Shown: positions 17,381 through 26,366 of the stretch, one piece after another | Numbering within the stretch: position 1 is the first letter of the stretch | Layout of the letters: every line of letters begins with the position of its first letter | DNA from: Pleurocapsaceae cyanobacterium CSU_1_1 | GTDB lineage: Bacteria > Cyanobacteriota > Cyanobacteriia > Cyanobacteriales > Xenococcaceae | Reading direction: 5' to 3' | Length of the DNA stretch: 47,005 nucleotides | Assembly (NCBI GenBank): GCA_012034765.1 | Contig: JAAUOU010000021.1 | Span: 1 to 47,005, forward strand | The notes under the pieces: generated by a model | The model's database searches: none | Told to the model about the DNA's origin: nothing | The model's input: the letters and a program-made list of their open reading frames with translations, nothing else | Translations under genes and position numbers: made by a program

Positions 17381-19630
17381 TTATTGCTCCCCAGAATTCA
17401 TCACCCGACGAATATTGAGAACATCGCTCATGCTTTTAATTCTCTGGAAGACGTACTCTAGCTGTTGGCGATCGCAAATATCTAAGCTCAAAGAAATTAG
17501 CGCAGGTTTATTACGATTAGTTTTCACTCCAGCATTACGGACGTTAATTCCGCGATCGCTAAGACGTGCGAGGATATCTTTAAATACCCCCACGCGATCC
17601 ATTGCTTCAATCTGAAGATCTACTGGGTAAGTAAAGACTTTACCATTCTCCTCCTCATCATTCCAGCTAACGGGAATAATTCTTTCTCCTGGTATTTTGT
17701 CTATATTCTCACAGCCTTGACCATGAATGGAGATCCCTCTAGAACTAAGAGTAACCGCACCAATAATGGACTCCCCAGGTAAGGGTTTACAACAGCCTGC
17801 GATATGATACAACATTCCTTCTACGCCAATAATAGGAGAGTTTCCGCCCCTGTGTTTCTCCTGATTGCTATTCAGATGAGTAGGAATTTCTACTTCTTTT
17901 GCTGATTCAGTTTCTTCTACTGGTTGTCGTTCTTTAACTACATCTCGCAGACGATTAACTACATGATTTTGAGTAATTTCGCCATAACCCAAAGCTGCCA
18001 ACAAATCTTCAACTGAATGATAATTACAGCGTTGAGTCACAATCTGCATAGCTTCAGATTTGAGCAGGGAATCAAACCCACTTTTGCCCATTTCTTTCTC
18101 TAGCAGTTCTTTCCCACGAACAATATTTTCCTCACGGTGGGATAGTTTATACCACTGGCGAATACGATTACGAGCCGTAGGAGACACAACAAAATTGAGC
18201 CAGTCCAAGCTAGGGTGACTGTTTTTCTGGGTGACAATCTCGACAATATCACCATTCTCTAAGGGTTTTGAGAGCATCGACCAACGGCCATTGACCCTCG
18301 CTCCTTTCATGTGATTACCGATTTCGCTGTGAATGCGATAGGCAAAGTCCACGGGAGTCGCACCATGAGCTAGAGCCACTACGTCTCCATCAGGGGTAAA
18401 GACATATACATCATCTTCAAACAGGTTATCTCTGACGCTTTCCATATACTCTTGAGCGTCACTGAGATCTTTTTGCCATTCTAATAGCTGTCTTAGCCAA
18501 GTAAATTTGTTGTCTTCTTCTGAAGATATGCTAACGTTACTCGAACCTGTTTCTTTATATTTCCAGTGAGCAGCAATTCCGTATTCGGCAACCTGATGCA
18601 TTTCTTTAGTCCGAATCTGAATTTCAATCGGACGACCATTAGTGCCAACTACAGTAGTATGTAAAGACTGATAGCGGTTTGGTTTAGGTAAGCCTATATA
18701 GTCTTTAAAACGACCAGGGATCGGTGTAAAAGCATCATGAACTACCGCCAAGGCTCGATAACATTCTTCGTTGGTTTTAACGATAATTCTAAAAGCAGCA
18801 ATATCATAAATCTGACTAAACTCTTTTTGCTGGCGCTCCATTTTCTGATAAATGCCATAAAGATGTTTAGGTCTACCCTTTAACTCCACCACCTCGATCT
18901 TTTGGTTTTTTAAACCCGATCGCAATATTTCGGTAACTCTAGCGATTCTTGCCTCGCGATCTGCTCTTCTTTCCGCAATTAAAGACTTGATTTCGTCATA
19001 AGCTTCTGGCTCTAAATACTTAAAGCAAAGATCTTCTAGTTCCCATTTAAAGCGACCAATTCCTAATCTATTTGCCAGGGGGGCAAAAATTTCTCTAGTT
19101 TCTTGACTAATCCTTCTTTGCTTTTCTGGCTTGAGGTGTTCTAGCGTCCGCATATTGTGCAGCCGATCCGCCAGCTTAACTACAATCACGCGGATATCTG
19201 TCGCCATTGCCAAGAACATGCGCCGAAAGTTCTCTGCTTGACGTTCAGTGGTGCTGGAGAAATTAAACTTAGATAACTTAGTTACTCCCTCTACCAACAA
19301 ACGCACCTGCACCCCAAATCGCTCCTCAATTTCTTCTGGGGTAACGTCTGTATCTTCTACTACATCGTGTAAAAAACCAGCCGCGATCGTCACACTATCT
19401 CCGCCCAAACTCCGCAATAAAGTAGCCACCGCGATGGGATGAGCAATGTAAGGTTCTCCTGACTTACGGGTTTGTCCTTCATGAAGCTGATAGGCAAAAT
19501 TGAACGCTCGACAAATTAATAAATCATCCGATGTCGACTCTGACGACTCTTGATCGATCAGGCATTCCTGTAGCCATTGAGGAAGCTGAACTTCATTACT
19601 ACGGCTTTCTATGATGGAGATAGCGGTCAT
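17381..19630 (-). CDS. rsh: Bifunctional (p)ppGpp synthetase/hydrolase (RelA/SpoT homologue)
   Basis: Makes and degrades the stringent-response alarmone. 749 residues in the long-RSH layout. The HD hydrolase domain (about 45-200) has AHPIAVATLLR, the HDVVEDTD motif (His88-Asp89) and VKLADRLHNMRTL, so hydrolysis should work. The synthetase domain (about 255-370) has GRPKHLYGIYQKM, FRIIVKTNEECYRAL and PKPNRYQSLHTTV. Then come a TGS domain (VYVFTPDGDVVALAHGATPV), a helical/zinc-finger-type region (AGCCKPLPGE) and a C-terminal ACT domain (DLQIEAMDRVGVFKDILARL). All catalytic segments are present, consistent with the single RSH of most cyanobacteria. It lies alone, convergent with the phosphorylase gene 12 bp away. 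Confidence 0.96.
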   Translation of the reverse strand: MTAISIIESRSNEVQLPQWLQECLIDQESSESTSDDLLICRAFNFAYQLHEGQTRKSGEPYIAHPIAVATLLRSLGGDSVTIAAGFLHDVVEDTDVTPEEIEERFGVQVRLLVEGVTKLSKFNFSSTTERQAENFRRMFLAMATDIRVIVVKLADRLHNMRTLEHLKPEKQRRISQETREIFAPLANRLGIGRFKWELEDLCFKYLEPEAYDEIKSLIAERRADREARIARVTEILRSGLKNQKIEVVELKGRPKHLYGIYQKMERQQKEFSQIYDIAAFRIIVKTNEECYRALAVVHDAFTPIPGRFKDYIGLPKPNRYQSLHTTVVGTNGRPIEIQIRTKEMHQVAEYGIAAHWKYKETGSSNVSISSEEDNKFTWLRQLLEWQKDLSDAQEYMESVRDNLFEDDVYVFTPDGDVVALAHGATPVDFAYRIHSEIGNHMKGARVNGRWSMLSKPLENGDIVEIVTQKNSHPSLDWLNFVVSPTARNRIRQWYKLSHREENIVRGKELLEKEMGKSGFDSLLKSEAMQIVTQRCNYHSVEDLLAALGYGEITQNHVVNRLRDVVKERQPVEETESAKEVEIPTHLNSNQEKHRGGNSPIIGVEGMLYHIAGCCKPLPGESIIGAVTLSSRGISIHGQGCENIDKIPGERIIPVSWNDEEENGKVFTYPVDLQIEAMDRVGVFKDILARLSDRGINVRNAGVKTNRNKPALISLSLDICDRQQLEYVFQRIKSMSDVLNIRRVMNSGEQ

Positions 19631-19986
19631 AGATTTAAATAATTTTTAGGTAATTGTGGAAGGACAGGCAAGCCCTGTCGTTTTATGGCAGAGTTTACCT
19701 GTCCGCTGATAAGAGCCAAATAGGAGAATTTTGAATTTATGCTATCTATACTCGTGTCTATTAGACTTGCTTTAACTCTAGTTGAATAGCGTTGCTACAG
19801 GTCAAAATTAATAATTAAATAATAGTTTGGCTGAGTAATTTACCTGACTATTAATATAGTTAATTTGCCAAACTGTTAAGCATAAAAGCTTACTGTTTAC
19901 AACATGTTTTTAACATCAGCATTGAGTAAAAGTTAGGCTTGGTTAAGAAACTCTTATTTTGCTCAATACTTTATTTTAACTCAACA
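19631..19986. promoter_or_regulatory. Divergent intergenic region
   Basis: About 355 bp between the divergent RSH and PatD-like genes; it must hold both promoters. No reading frame or strong hairpin is seen. An in-frame TTG at 19939 could extend the PatD-like gene, but the added residues do not look like the family. Confidence 0.35.
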
Positions 19987-20370
19987 ATGTTATCTACATC
20001 ACACAATCGAGCATATCAGGATTTCTTGACTTTGTTAACCAAATTTGGAGAAAAACTCGCAAGGCAAGAGCAAGAATCCCCTCAATCCGAGATCGAGCAA
20101 AATTTTCAAAGGTTATCAAGCTGGTTTGCAGAAAACGTTGCCCAACTTAGCAGTCAAGATTTGTCACCAGCGATCGCTTCTCGGTGGCAAGCAGTACAAA
20201 CTGAAATCTTGAGAGAGTTTAAATTATTATCGACAGATATTTTATTTTTAGCTGCCTCGCGTCAGCAGATAACTCAACTTAAAAGACTCAAAAGTATTAA
20301 TGAGCGTTTGACTAAATTAATCAGTTATTGTCAGATAATGTTGAAAGATGACAATATTAAACAGTATTAA
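19987..20370 (+). CDS. patD: PatD-like protein (heterocyst frequency control family)
   Basis: 127 residues from the ATG at 19987. All-helical and soluble. Two segments match what I recall of PatD: a middle segment RWQAVQTEILREFKLLSTDI followed by LFLAASRQQ, and an end segment LKSINERLTKLISYCQIML. In Anabaena, PatD interacts with FtsZ and limits heterocyst number. Homologues also occur in non-heterocystous cyanobacteria with no assigned role. The neighbouring genes (RSH, M48 protease) give no hint. The assignment is by eye and should be treated as family-level. Confidence 0.6.
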   Translation: MLSTSHNRAYQDFLTLLTKFGEKLARQEQESPQSEIEQNFQRLSSWFAENVAQLSSQDLSPAIASRWQAVQTEILREFKLLSTDILFLAASRQQITQLKRLKSINERLTKLISYCQIMLKDDNIKQY

Positions 20371-20472
20371 GAATTGTCTTGGTTAGCTTAAGTAACCTCA
20401 AAGAAATATTAACCAGCATTAATACTCGTGATAACATTCTGCCAATAAATAATTAAAGTCAGAATTTAACCA

Positions 20473-21324
20473 GTGAGTCGATTACTAATTCGTCTAGCGA
20501 TAGGGGCAATCTTCGCAGTTTTTGGAATGTTCAACTATTTCACCAACGTCAGCGAAAATCCCATTACAGGAGAACAACAAAGAGTGCAGCTTTCTCCTGA
20601 ACAAGAAATTGTGATTGGTCGCCAGTCAGCGCCACAGATGGCAGCCCAGCACGGCAACCTCTATCCCGATCAAACTTTACAAAACTACGTAGATGAGGTG
20701 GGAAATCGCGTTATCCAAAATTCGACAGCCAAAAATTCGCCCTATCCTTTTGATTTTCATCTCTTGCGCGATCCCCAAACGATCAATGCTTTTGCTCTGC
20801 CTGGGGGACAAGTATTTTTGACCGCAGCCTTACTGAGCAAGTTAAATTCCGAAGCCCAGCTAGCGGGGGTTTTAGGGCATGAAGTAGGTCATGTTGTTGG
20901 TAGACATGGTGCAGAACATTTAGCTAAACAACAGCTAGGGAGTGCCTTAGTCAATGCCGTAGGAGTTGCTGCCAGCGATCGCCCTGAAAGCGGGAGACAA
21001 GCAGCAATTTTAGCCCAGGCAGTCAACCAAATGGTCAATCTTAAATATGGTCGAGAAGATGAACTAGAAAGCGATCGCTTGGGATTTCAGTTTATGACGG
21101 AAGCAGGCTACAACCCGATAGGCATTGTTGAGTTAATGAAAATTCTTAATTCCGCTAGAGGTGACGCAGGTGGACAGCCAGAATTTATGAGTACTCATCC
21201 CAATCCTGGAAATCGGATTGAGCAATTAATTAGCATTATTAACCAAACCTATCCCAATGGCGTTCCCGCTCAACTACAGCAGAATCAGGACCGTTTTGCC
21301 AGAATAGTCAGCCCTCGTCTCTAG
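20473..21324 (+). CDS. M48-family membrane-anchored metalloprotease
   Basis: 283 residues starting at a GTG. An N-terminal membrane anchor (RLLIRLAIGAIFAVFGMFNY) is followed by the typical pre-domain (LSPEQEIVIGRQSAPQMAAQ). The M48 core has AFALPGGQVFLTAALL, the zinc site HEVGH (residues 136-140) and the third-ligand helix YGREDELESDRLGFQFM. It ends with the family's STHPNPGNRIEQL. This is the BepA/LoiP-like group of periplasmic proteases that clear misfolded envelope proteins. All zinc ligands are present. It precedes the DUF456 gene by about 50 bp and may be co-transcribed with it. Confidence 0.92.
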   Translation: MSRLLIRLAIGAIFAVFGMFNYFTNVSENPITGEQQRVQLSPEQEIVIGRQSAPQMAAQHGNLYPDQTLQNYVDEVGNRVIQNSTAKNSPYPFDFHLLRDPQTINAFALPGGQVFLTAALLSKLNSEAQLAGVLGHEVGHVVGRHGAEHLAKQQLGSALVNAVGVAASDRPESGRQAAILAQAVNQMVNLKYGREDELESDRLGFQFMTEAGYNPIGIVELMKILNSARGDAGGQPEFMSTHPNPGNRIEQLISIINQTYPNGVPAQLQQNQDRFARIVSPRL

Positions 21325-21337
21325 CTTTAGATAAAAA

Positions 21338-21369
21338 CTAATTACTAATTACTAATTACTAATTACTAA
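21338..21369. repeat. 7-bp short tandem repeat
   Basis: CTAATTA is repeated about 4.5 times between the M48 protease and the DUF456 gene, ending five bases before the DUF456 start codon. Length changes here would alter the spacing in the leader of that gene. Confidence 0.85.
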
Positions 21370-21373
21370 ATTT

Positions 21374-21910
21374 ATGGATATAACTACTGTTTATTGGATT
21401 GTCCTAGCCGTGATGGCGATTGGCGTAGTTGGGGCAATGATTCCAGGGCTTCCTGGCAGCAGCATTATTTTGGCTGCTATTGTCGGTTGGAGTATTTTCA
21501 CTGGCTTTGCTGGCATTGGCTGGCCGATGATTTTGATCTTTATAGTTTTAATTCTGAGTGCAGGAGTAGAGTATCTGGCGCTATATTTTGGTGCTAAACA
21601 GTCTGGGGCAAGCAAGTGGAGTCAATATGGCGCGATCGCAGGAATGGTCTTAGGCTTTGTCGGTTTGTTACCTGCTTTACCCTTTGGCGGGCCTTTGATT
21701 GGCGTGTTGTTTGGGGCAATTATTGGCGCTTTTGTAGGGGAATATCTCTATCGTAGTAATCTCGAAGGTTCAGCCAGGATGCAGCAGGCATTAAAAGCAA
21801 GTGCAGGTGTTGTAGTCGCTTCGTTAATCGGTAATGTGATCGAAGCCTTACTGGCAGCTTTGGCCGTAGCAATATTTATTTATTCCACCTGGTCTTATGT
21901 GTTTATTTGA
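21374..21910 (+). CDS. DUF456 family membrane protein
   Basis: 178 residues with about five hydrophobic segments. The features are those of DUF456: an N-terminal helix and the loop GVVGAMIPGLPGSSIILAAI. The middle LEYLALYFGAKQ-type segment appears here as VEYLALYFGAKQSGASKWSQ. The glycine-rich pair GAIAGMVLGFVGLLPALPFG and LIGVLFGAIIGAFVGEYLY completes the pattern. Function is unknown; the small-residue-rich helices suggest packing in the membrane. The start sits at the end of a tandem repeat with no evident Shine-Dalgarno, so translation may depend on the upstream gene. Confidence 0.85.
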   Translation: MDITTVYWIVLAVMAIGVVGAMIPGLPGSSIILAAIVGWSIFTGFAGIGWPMILIFIVLILSAGVEYLALYFGAKQSGASKWSQYGAIAGMVLGFVGLLPALPFGGPLIGVLFGAIIGAFVGEYLYRSNLEGSARMQQALKASAGVVVASLIGNVIEALLAALAVAIFIYSTWSYVFI

Positions 21911-22022
21911 CGGAGGCAAAAGGCAAGAGCGATCCAGAATCTTGGTGAAACCGCTAGAATCAATACATATATTGTATTGAGTGTATTGAGTATTAGCTGT
22001 TTGGTAAGAGATAGATATTTTT

Positions 22023-23210
22023 ATGAGCGTAACAAAAATTTGTATTGTCGGTGGTGGTTTTGGTGGTCTTTATACGGCTTTACGTCTAAGTGAATTGCCC
22101 TGGCAAAGTGCAGACAAGCCCGAAATAACTCTGATTGATAAAAGCGATCGCTTTTTGTTTTCTCCTTTGCTCTATGAACTAATTACCGAAGAGATGCAGA
22201 GTTGGGAGATTGCTCCACCCTTTGCCGAACTATTGGCAAATACAGGCATAATTTTTCGGCAGGGTAGCGTTACTGAGATTGAGATCGAAGGGAAACAAGT
22301 TACCTTACAGGACGATTTAAAAATTGACTACGACAAGCTGGTGCTGTCTACGGGGGGTAGAACTCCTGTGGATTTAATTCCAGGCGCAAAAGAACATGCT
22401 CTACCATTTCGTTCGCTCAATGATGCTTACCGTCTTCAAGAAAAATTAAGACTATTGGAGGAAAGCGATCGCGATAAAATTCGCATTGCTGTAGTCGGCG
22501 GTGGCTATAGTGGTGTGGAGTTGAGCTGCAAGCTAGCAGACCGCTTAGGGGACAAGGGCAGAATTCGCATCATCGACCGAGGAACGCAAATCCTCAAAGA
22601 TAGCTCGGAATTTAATCGAGAAACGGCAATTAAAGCCCTGGAGAAAAATCAAATCTGGCAGGACTTAGAAACAGAAGTGGAGCAAGTTACCTCAGACAGC
22701 ATTACTCTGATTTATAAAGGTCAAGCTGATACTATTCCTGTAGATATAGTCTTATGGACGGTTGGCAACCAAGTTTCGGAATTAATCAACAAACTTCCTT
22801 TGGCACAAAACGAGCAAGGATTATTAGAAATTGAGCCTACTTTACTAGTTAAGGGGAGAGAGGATATTTTTGCTTTGGGAGATGCTGCCAATAATTACGA
22901 TAGCGATGGTAATGCTTTGCCTGCTACAGCACAAGTTGCTTTTCAACAGTCTGACTACTGCGCTTGGAACATTTGGGCATCCCTAACTAACCGTCCTTTA
23001 TTATCTTTCCGTTATCAGCCTCTAGGGGAAATGATGACTTTGGGTACAGATAACGCGACAATCAACGGTCTAGGTTTAAAATTAGATGGCCCAATGGCTT
23101 ATGTCGCCAGACGTTTAATTTATCTTTACCGTTTACCAACCTTGAAACATCAGCTAACTGTCGGGTTTAATTGGATTACTCAACCTTTAGTTGAACTGTT
23201 GTCGTCTTAA
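22023..23210 (+). CDS. ndbB: Type II NAD(P)H dehydrogenase, NdbB (demethylphylloquinone reductase)
   Basis: 395 residues. Two Rossmann folds: the FAD-binding ICIVGGGFGGLYTALRLSEL at the N-terminus and the NAD(P)-binding IRIAVVGGGYSGVELSCKLA near residue 155. Then comes the FAD-closing motif DIFALGDAANNYD. Several stretches match what I remember of Synechocystis NdbB (slr1743): FSPLLYELITEEMQSWEIAP, TAQVAFQQSDYCAWNIWASL and LIYLYRLPTLKHQLTVGFNW. NdbB reduces demethylphylloquinone in phylloquinone (vitamin K1) synthesis. The gene lies 8 bp before the PlsC-like gene and is probably co-transcribed. Family certain; choice of NdbB over NdbA/C good. Confidence 0.82.
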   Translation: MSVTKICIVGGGFGGLYTALRLSELPWQSADKPEITLIDKSDRFLFSPLLYELITEEMQSWEIAPPFAELLANTGIIFRQGSVTEIEIEGKQVTLQDDLKIDYDKLVLSTGGRTPVDLIPGAKEHALPFRSLNDAYRLQEKLRLLEESDRDKIRIAVVGGGYSGVELSCKLADRLGDKGRIRIIDRGTQILKDSSEFNRETAIKALEKNQIWQDLETEVEQVTSDSITLIYKGQADTIPVDIVLWTVGNQVSELINKLPLAQNEQGLLEIEPTLLVKGREDIFALGDAANNYDSDGNALPATAQVAFQQSDYCAWNIWASLTNRPLLSFRYQPLGEMMTLGTDNATINGLGLKLDGPMAYVARRLIYLYRLPTLKHQLTVGFNWITQPLVELLSS

Positions 23211-23217
23211 TTTCTCG

Positions 23218-24425
23218 ATGAGCGATCCTAAATTTATCCCACCTCAGCAAAATCTTCTGCTAACCCGCTTAATTCAAAGTATATTTTATCTAGTAACTCA
23301 TTTGGTCTTCAAATTTAGGCTAACAGTAGCTGAAGAGGATCTAGCAAACTGAGGGCGATCGCCACTCAGCGAGTAGTCTATTTACCCAATCATTCTAATT
23401 TAGATGATGGGCTGGCGGTGTTTCAGTTATCTGCCCGCATTGGACAATTGTTTCATTATGTAGTGGCGATTGAAGCATTTCAAGGTGTAGTTGGCAAGTT
23501 GCTTCAGCTAGTTGGCGCTTATTCTCTTCATCGAGGAGTGGGCGATCGCGCTAGCATCAGGCAAACCCTGAACATACTCCAACAACCTCAGTGTAAGCTA
23601 GTAATTTTTCCCGAAGGTGGTTGTTCTTATCAAAATGACACTGTAATTCCTTTTCGTACTGGGGCGATTGAGCTATCTTTAAAGGCGCTAGAAAAGTTAG
23701 TTAAACAAGAAAACACAGTTCCCGACTTTTATTTAGTACCTGTTAGCTTAAAATACTGTTACCTCAACAATACAAAAGAGCAAATTGATCGAGCTTTAGA
23801 TCGTTTGGAAACTGCTTTGTCCGTTAAGTCTGATCGCAGTGATGCTTATACTCGCCTGAGAGCGATCGCCGAAAAAGTACTCAATAATCTCGAAGCTGAA
23901 TATCATGTTGTTGCTGTCGAGCAAGCAGACTGGAATCAACGTTTTGAGAGTCTTAGAAAACAGATGCTTGGCTACTGTGAAGAAAAATTGAGCATAGCTG
24001 CCAAAAATCAATTGCGCGATCGCCGAAGGCGTGGCGAAGCCAATCGCGAACGAGTTTATCGAGTACAGTCTGTTTTACGCAACCTGCCCGATCCAGATAG
24101 AACAGCAGCCATAGACTATGAACACCTCTATCTAACTACCGTTCGACTACTCAATTTTGATGCCATCTATGATGGCTACGTGGCAGAAAAACCGACAATC
24201 GAAAGATATTTCGCCACGCTAGATCGCTTAGAAAGAGAAGTATTTAGAATTGATCGACCGAAGTTTAAAGGGCGACGAGAAATCATTGCCAAAATAGGTA
24301 CGCCAATTAACCTTAAAGATTATTGGCAAAAATATCAAAGCGATCGACCCACCGCTTCACGATCGCAAATCATCAATCACCTAACAGAAACTGTTCAGCT
24401 AGAAGTCCAGACCAATCTTAGATAA
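23218..24425 (+). CDS. PlsC-like 1-acylglycerol-3-phosphate acyltransferase, frameshifted
   Basis: The first frame from the ATG at 23218 gives FIPPQQNLLLTRLIQSIFYL and stops at about 23350 after AEEDLAN. The sequence continues in another frame as RAIATQRVVYLPNHSNLDDG. That carries the acyltransferase motif HxxxxD (NHSNLD); FPEGG follows later (VIFPEGGCSY). One additional C near 23349 joins them into about 402 residues. The annotated-looking start within the second frame (GTG 23418) would miss the catalytic His, so it is not a functional start. The family transfers acyl groups to lysophospholipids. The second half carries an in-frame repeat insertion (24016-24041). Likely an operon with ndbB. 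Confidence 0.75.
24016..24041. repeat. In-frame HIP1-linked palindromic repeat inside the acyltransferase gene
   Basis: A GCGATCGC site runs into CCGAAGGCGTGGCGAAGCC, which contains GGC...GCC pairing. It is translated as RDRRRRGEA within the PlsC-like protein. Extragenic repeats with the GGCGTGGCGAAGCC-type core are widespread in cyanobacterial genomes. Here it adds a basic patch without breaking the frame. Confidence 0.5.
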
Positions 24426-24432
24426 ATTAATC

Positions 24433-24598
24433 ACTGACGTTACGCACCTGCTTATTTACTCTATAGTTTTTGCGTTGGGGTTTTGGGAATTAGGGGTTTG
24501 GGGAATCAGTGATAGGTTAACCTCACGCTCCCTATCTCCCTATCTCCCTATTTCCCTACATAATTGTAATTACTAACTTTTCTCTACGTAACGTCAGT
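24433..24598. mobile_element. Candidate MITE with 12-bp terminal inverted repeats
   Basis: ACTGACGTTACG (24433-24444) and CGTAACGTCAGT (24587-24598) are perfect 12-bp inverted repeats bounding about 166 bp with no coding capacity. The interior holds G-rich and T-rich tracts and a CTCCCTAT tandem repeat (24528-24559). It fills the gap between the acyltransferase and HAD genes. Size, perfect termini and lack of genes fit a non-autonomous element. Similar flanking duplications (TTAAT before, TTAAT after) are visible but imperfect. Confidence 0.55.
24528..24559. repeat. 8-bp tandem repeat
   Basis: CTCCCTAT occurs three times in a row, followed by a variant TTCCCTAC, inside the candidate MITE. 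Confidence 0.85.
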
Positions 24599-24603
24599 TA
24601 ATC

Positions 24604-25325
24604 ATGCAAATATTAGACCAAATACCCCGCGAGTCTTTACCCAGAGTCATTTTTTTGATGCCATGGGTACTTTATTCGATCTTAAAAACAGTGTCGGCGA
24701 AATATATCATCAATACGCCTCTAAACATGGTGTCGCGATCGATGCAAAACAAATAGAACAGGCTTTTATAACTAGCTTTAAATCTGCCCCACCATTAGCA
24801 TTTTTGCCTAACGAACTAGCAGTAATTAAGCAACAAGAATTTGACTGGTGGAAACAAGTAGTATCAGCAACTTTTGAGCAGCTAGAAGTGTTAGAAAACT
24901 TTGTTGATTTTAATGCTTTTTTTAGAGAAATATATGGTTATTTTGGCACGAAAGAACCTTGGTATGTATTTCCTGATACTATTGATAGTCTAACTAAATG
25001 TCGCGATCGCAACATTGAATTAGGCGTTATTTCAAATTTTGACAGTCGCTTAATAGAAGTACTGAATCTCTTGGATCTAGACCAGTTTTTTACTAGTATT
25101 ACCATTTCTTCAATGGCGGGATTCGCCAAGCCTGAGCCAAATATTTTTCAAATTGCTTTGGGTAAACATAATTTAGTTGCCACGAATGCATGGCATATTG
25201 GGGACAGTCCAACTGAAGATTATGCAGCAGCAAAGAATGCTGGATTAGGCTCATTATGGTTAAATCGCCAAGCCCATTCATTGAATATTGAAAATCAACT
25301 ACCCAATTTATGGAGTCTGGGATAA
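24604..25325 (+). CDS. HAD-family hydrolase, frameshifted at its catalytic motif
   Basis: Haloacid-dehalogenase-superfamily phosphatase of the REG-2/HDHD3-like group. The start region (ATG 24604, MQILDQIPRESLPRVIF) is out of frame with the rest. Adding one T to the seven-T run at 24650-24656 gives RVIFFDAMGTLFDLKNSVGE. That restores motif I with its nucleophile Asp (DAMGT). Later motifs are intact: II VISNFDSRL, III AKPEPNIFQIALG and IV WHIGDSPTEDYAAAKNAGLG. If translation began at the ATG at 24663 the protein would lack the catalytic Asp. So either the frameshift is an error or the gene is dead. The substrate is unknown. Confidence 0.8.
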
Positions 25326-25389
25326 ACTTGTCAATATATAGTGCTTCATATAGACATTTTTACAGCGTTTAAGGACACGGGGGATATAG

Positions 25390-26280
25390 GTGGATACAGC
25401 TAATCAACAGAGAATTCTCGGATATTTTATCGAAGAAGCAAAAGAACATCTGCAAACATTAGAGCAAGGAATTCTACAGCTAGCTACGTCGGTACAGGAT
25501 ACTGAGACTGTTAACGAGATGTTTCGCGCTGCTCATTCTGTCAAGGGTGGCGCTGCGATGTTGGGCTACACCAGTATTCAAAAAACTGCTCATCGCCTAG
25601 AAGATTCTTTCAAAATCTTGAAAGACAATCCTGTGGATGTCGATCAAAAGTTAGAAACTTTATTTCTTAATGGCTACGATCATCTTCAAGATTTAATTGA
25701 ACGTCTAGAAAACTCTGCTGATTTTAAGGATGCTGATGCAGTAGAAATTTTGCAGCAATCAGAATCGAATTTTGCCCTCTTAGATCAGTATCTCCAGCAA
25801 CTACTTTCAGGCAGTGCTTCAGGTCAAGCGGATATTGGTCAGCAAATCACCAAAATACTCAAGCAGATGCTTCAGATCTTCAAACAGCCTGACAGTCCAG
25901 AAAGTCGTCAAAAGCTGCATCTATGCTGCAAAAGCTTGGGGGAAATTGCCCCGAATGAAGCTACTTGGCAAAATCTAATTGCCACCACCCAGACAGCGAT
26001 CACTAATAAAAAATATCCCTACAGCACCATTGCTCAGGTAGTAATTAAAGAAATTAAGCAGGCTGGAGATTATTTAAACGCTGGTCAAGCACAACAGCTT
26101 GTTCCTAGTAAAAACCTTCAGCAGTTGGCAGCTACGGCAGGTGGCACTGTTGGTGGCAGCACTACTACTAGTACAGTGAGTATTCCCACAGATCCTCAAG
26201 GTGCAGCGATCGCTCTACTTAAAACATTTAACAAGCAGCAAATTATGCAAATATTTCAGATTATTAAGACCCGTATCTAA
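25390..26280 (+). CDS. Hpt-domain protein (histidine phosphotransfer)
   Basis: 296 residues starting at GTG. The N-terminal Hpt four-helix domain (about 1-105) carries the phosphorylatable His49 in MFRAAHSVKGGAAMLGY, preceded by FIEEAKEHLQTLEQGILQLA. The remainder is helical and Gln-rich, without kinase or receiver domains. It ends in an ALLKTFNKQQIMQIFQIIKT amphipathic segment. Such stand-alone Hpt proteins relay phosphate between hybrid kinases and response regulators or resemble the N-terminus of CheA. No CheA, receiver or kinase gene is adjacent; the nearest receiver is at 29558. Its partner is therefore unknown. Confidence 0.85.
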   Translation: MDTANQQRILGYFIEEAKEHLQTLEQGILQLATSVQDTETVNEMFRAAHSVKGGAAMLGYTSIQKTAHRLEDSFKILKDNPVDVDQKLETLFLNGYDHLQDLIERLENSADFKDADAVEILQQSESNFALLDQYLQQLLSGSASGQADIGQQITKILKQMLQIFKQPDSPESRQKLHLCCKSLGEIAPNEATWQNLIATTQTAITNKKYPYSTIAQVVIKEIKQAGDYLNAGQAQQLVPSKNLQQLAATAGGTVGGSTTTSTVSIPTDPQGAAIALLKTFNKQQIMQIFQIIKTRI

Positions 26281-26366
26281 TCAGTAATATTGAACCTGAG
26301 ACATAGATTTGACAAATTGATGCATGTCATAATGAGAACTTATGATGTGATCACCGATAATAAGCT

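Noticed and set aside
19939-19986. TTG start extending the PatD-like gene by 16 residues
   Set aside because: The added residues (VKKLLFCSILYFNST) do not fit the family, and the ATG at 19987 matches the usual start.
24663-25325. HAD gene starting at ATG 24663
   Set aside because: This start would drop the nucleophilic Asp of motif I, which lies a few bases upstream across a seven-T run.
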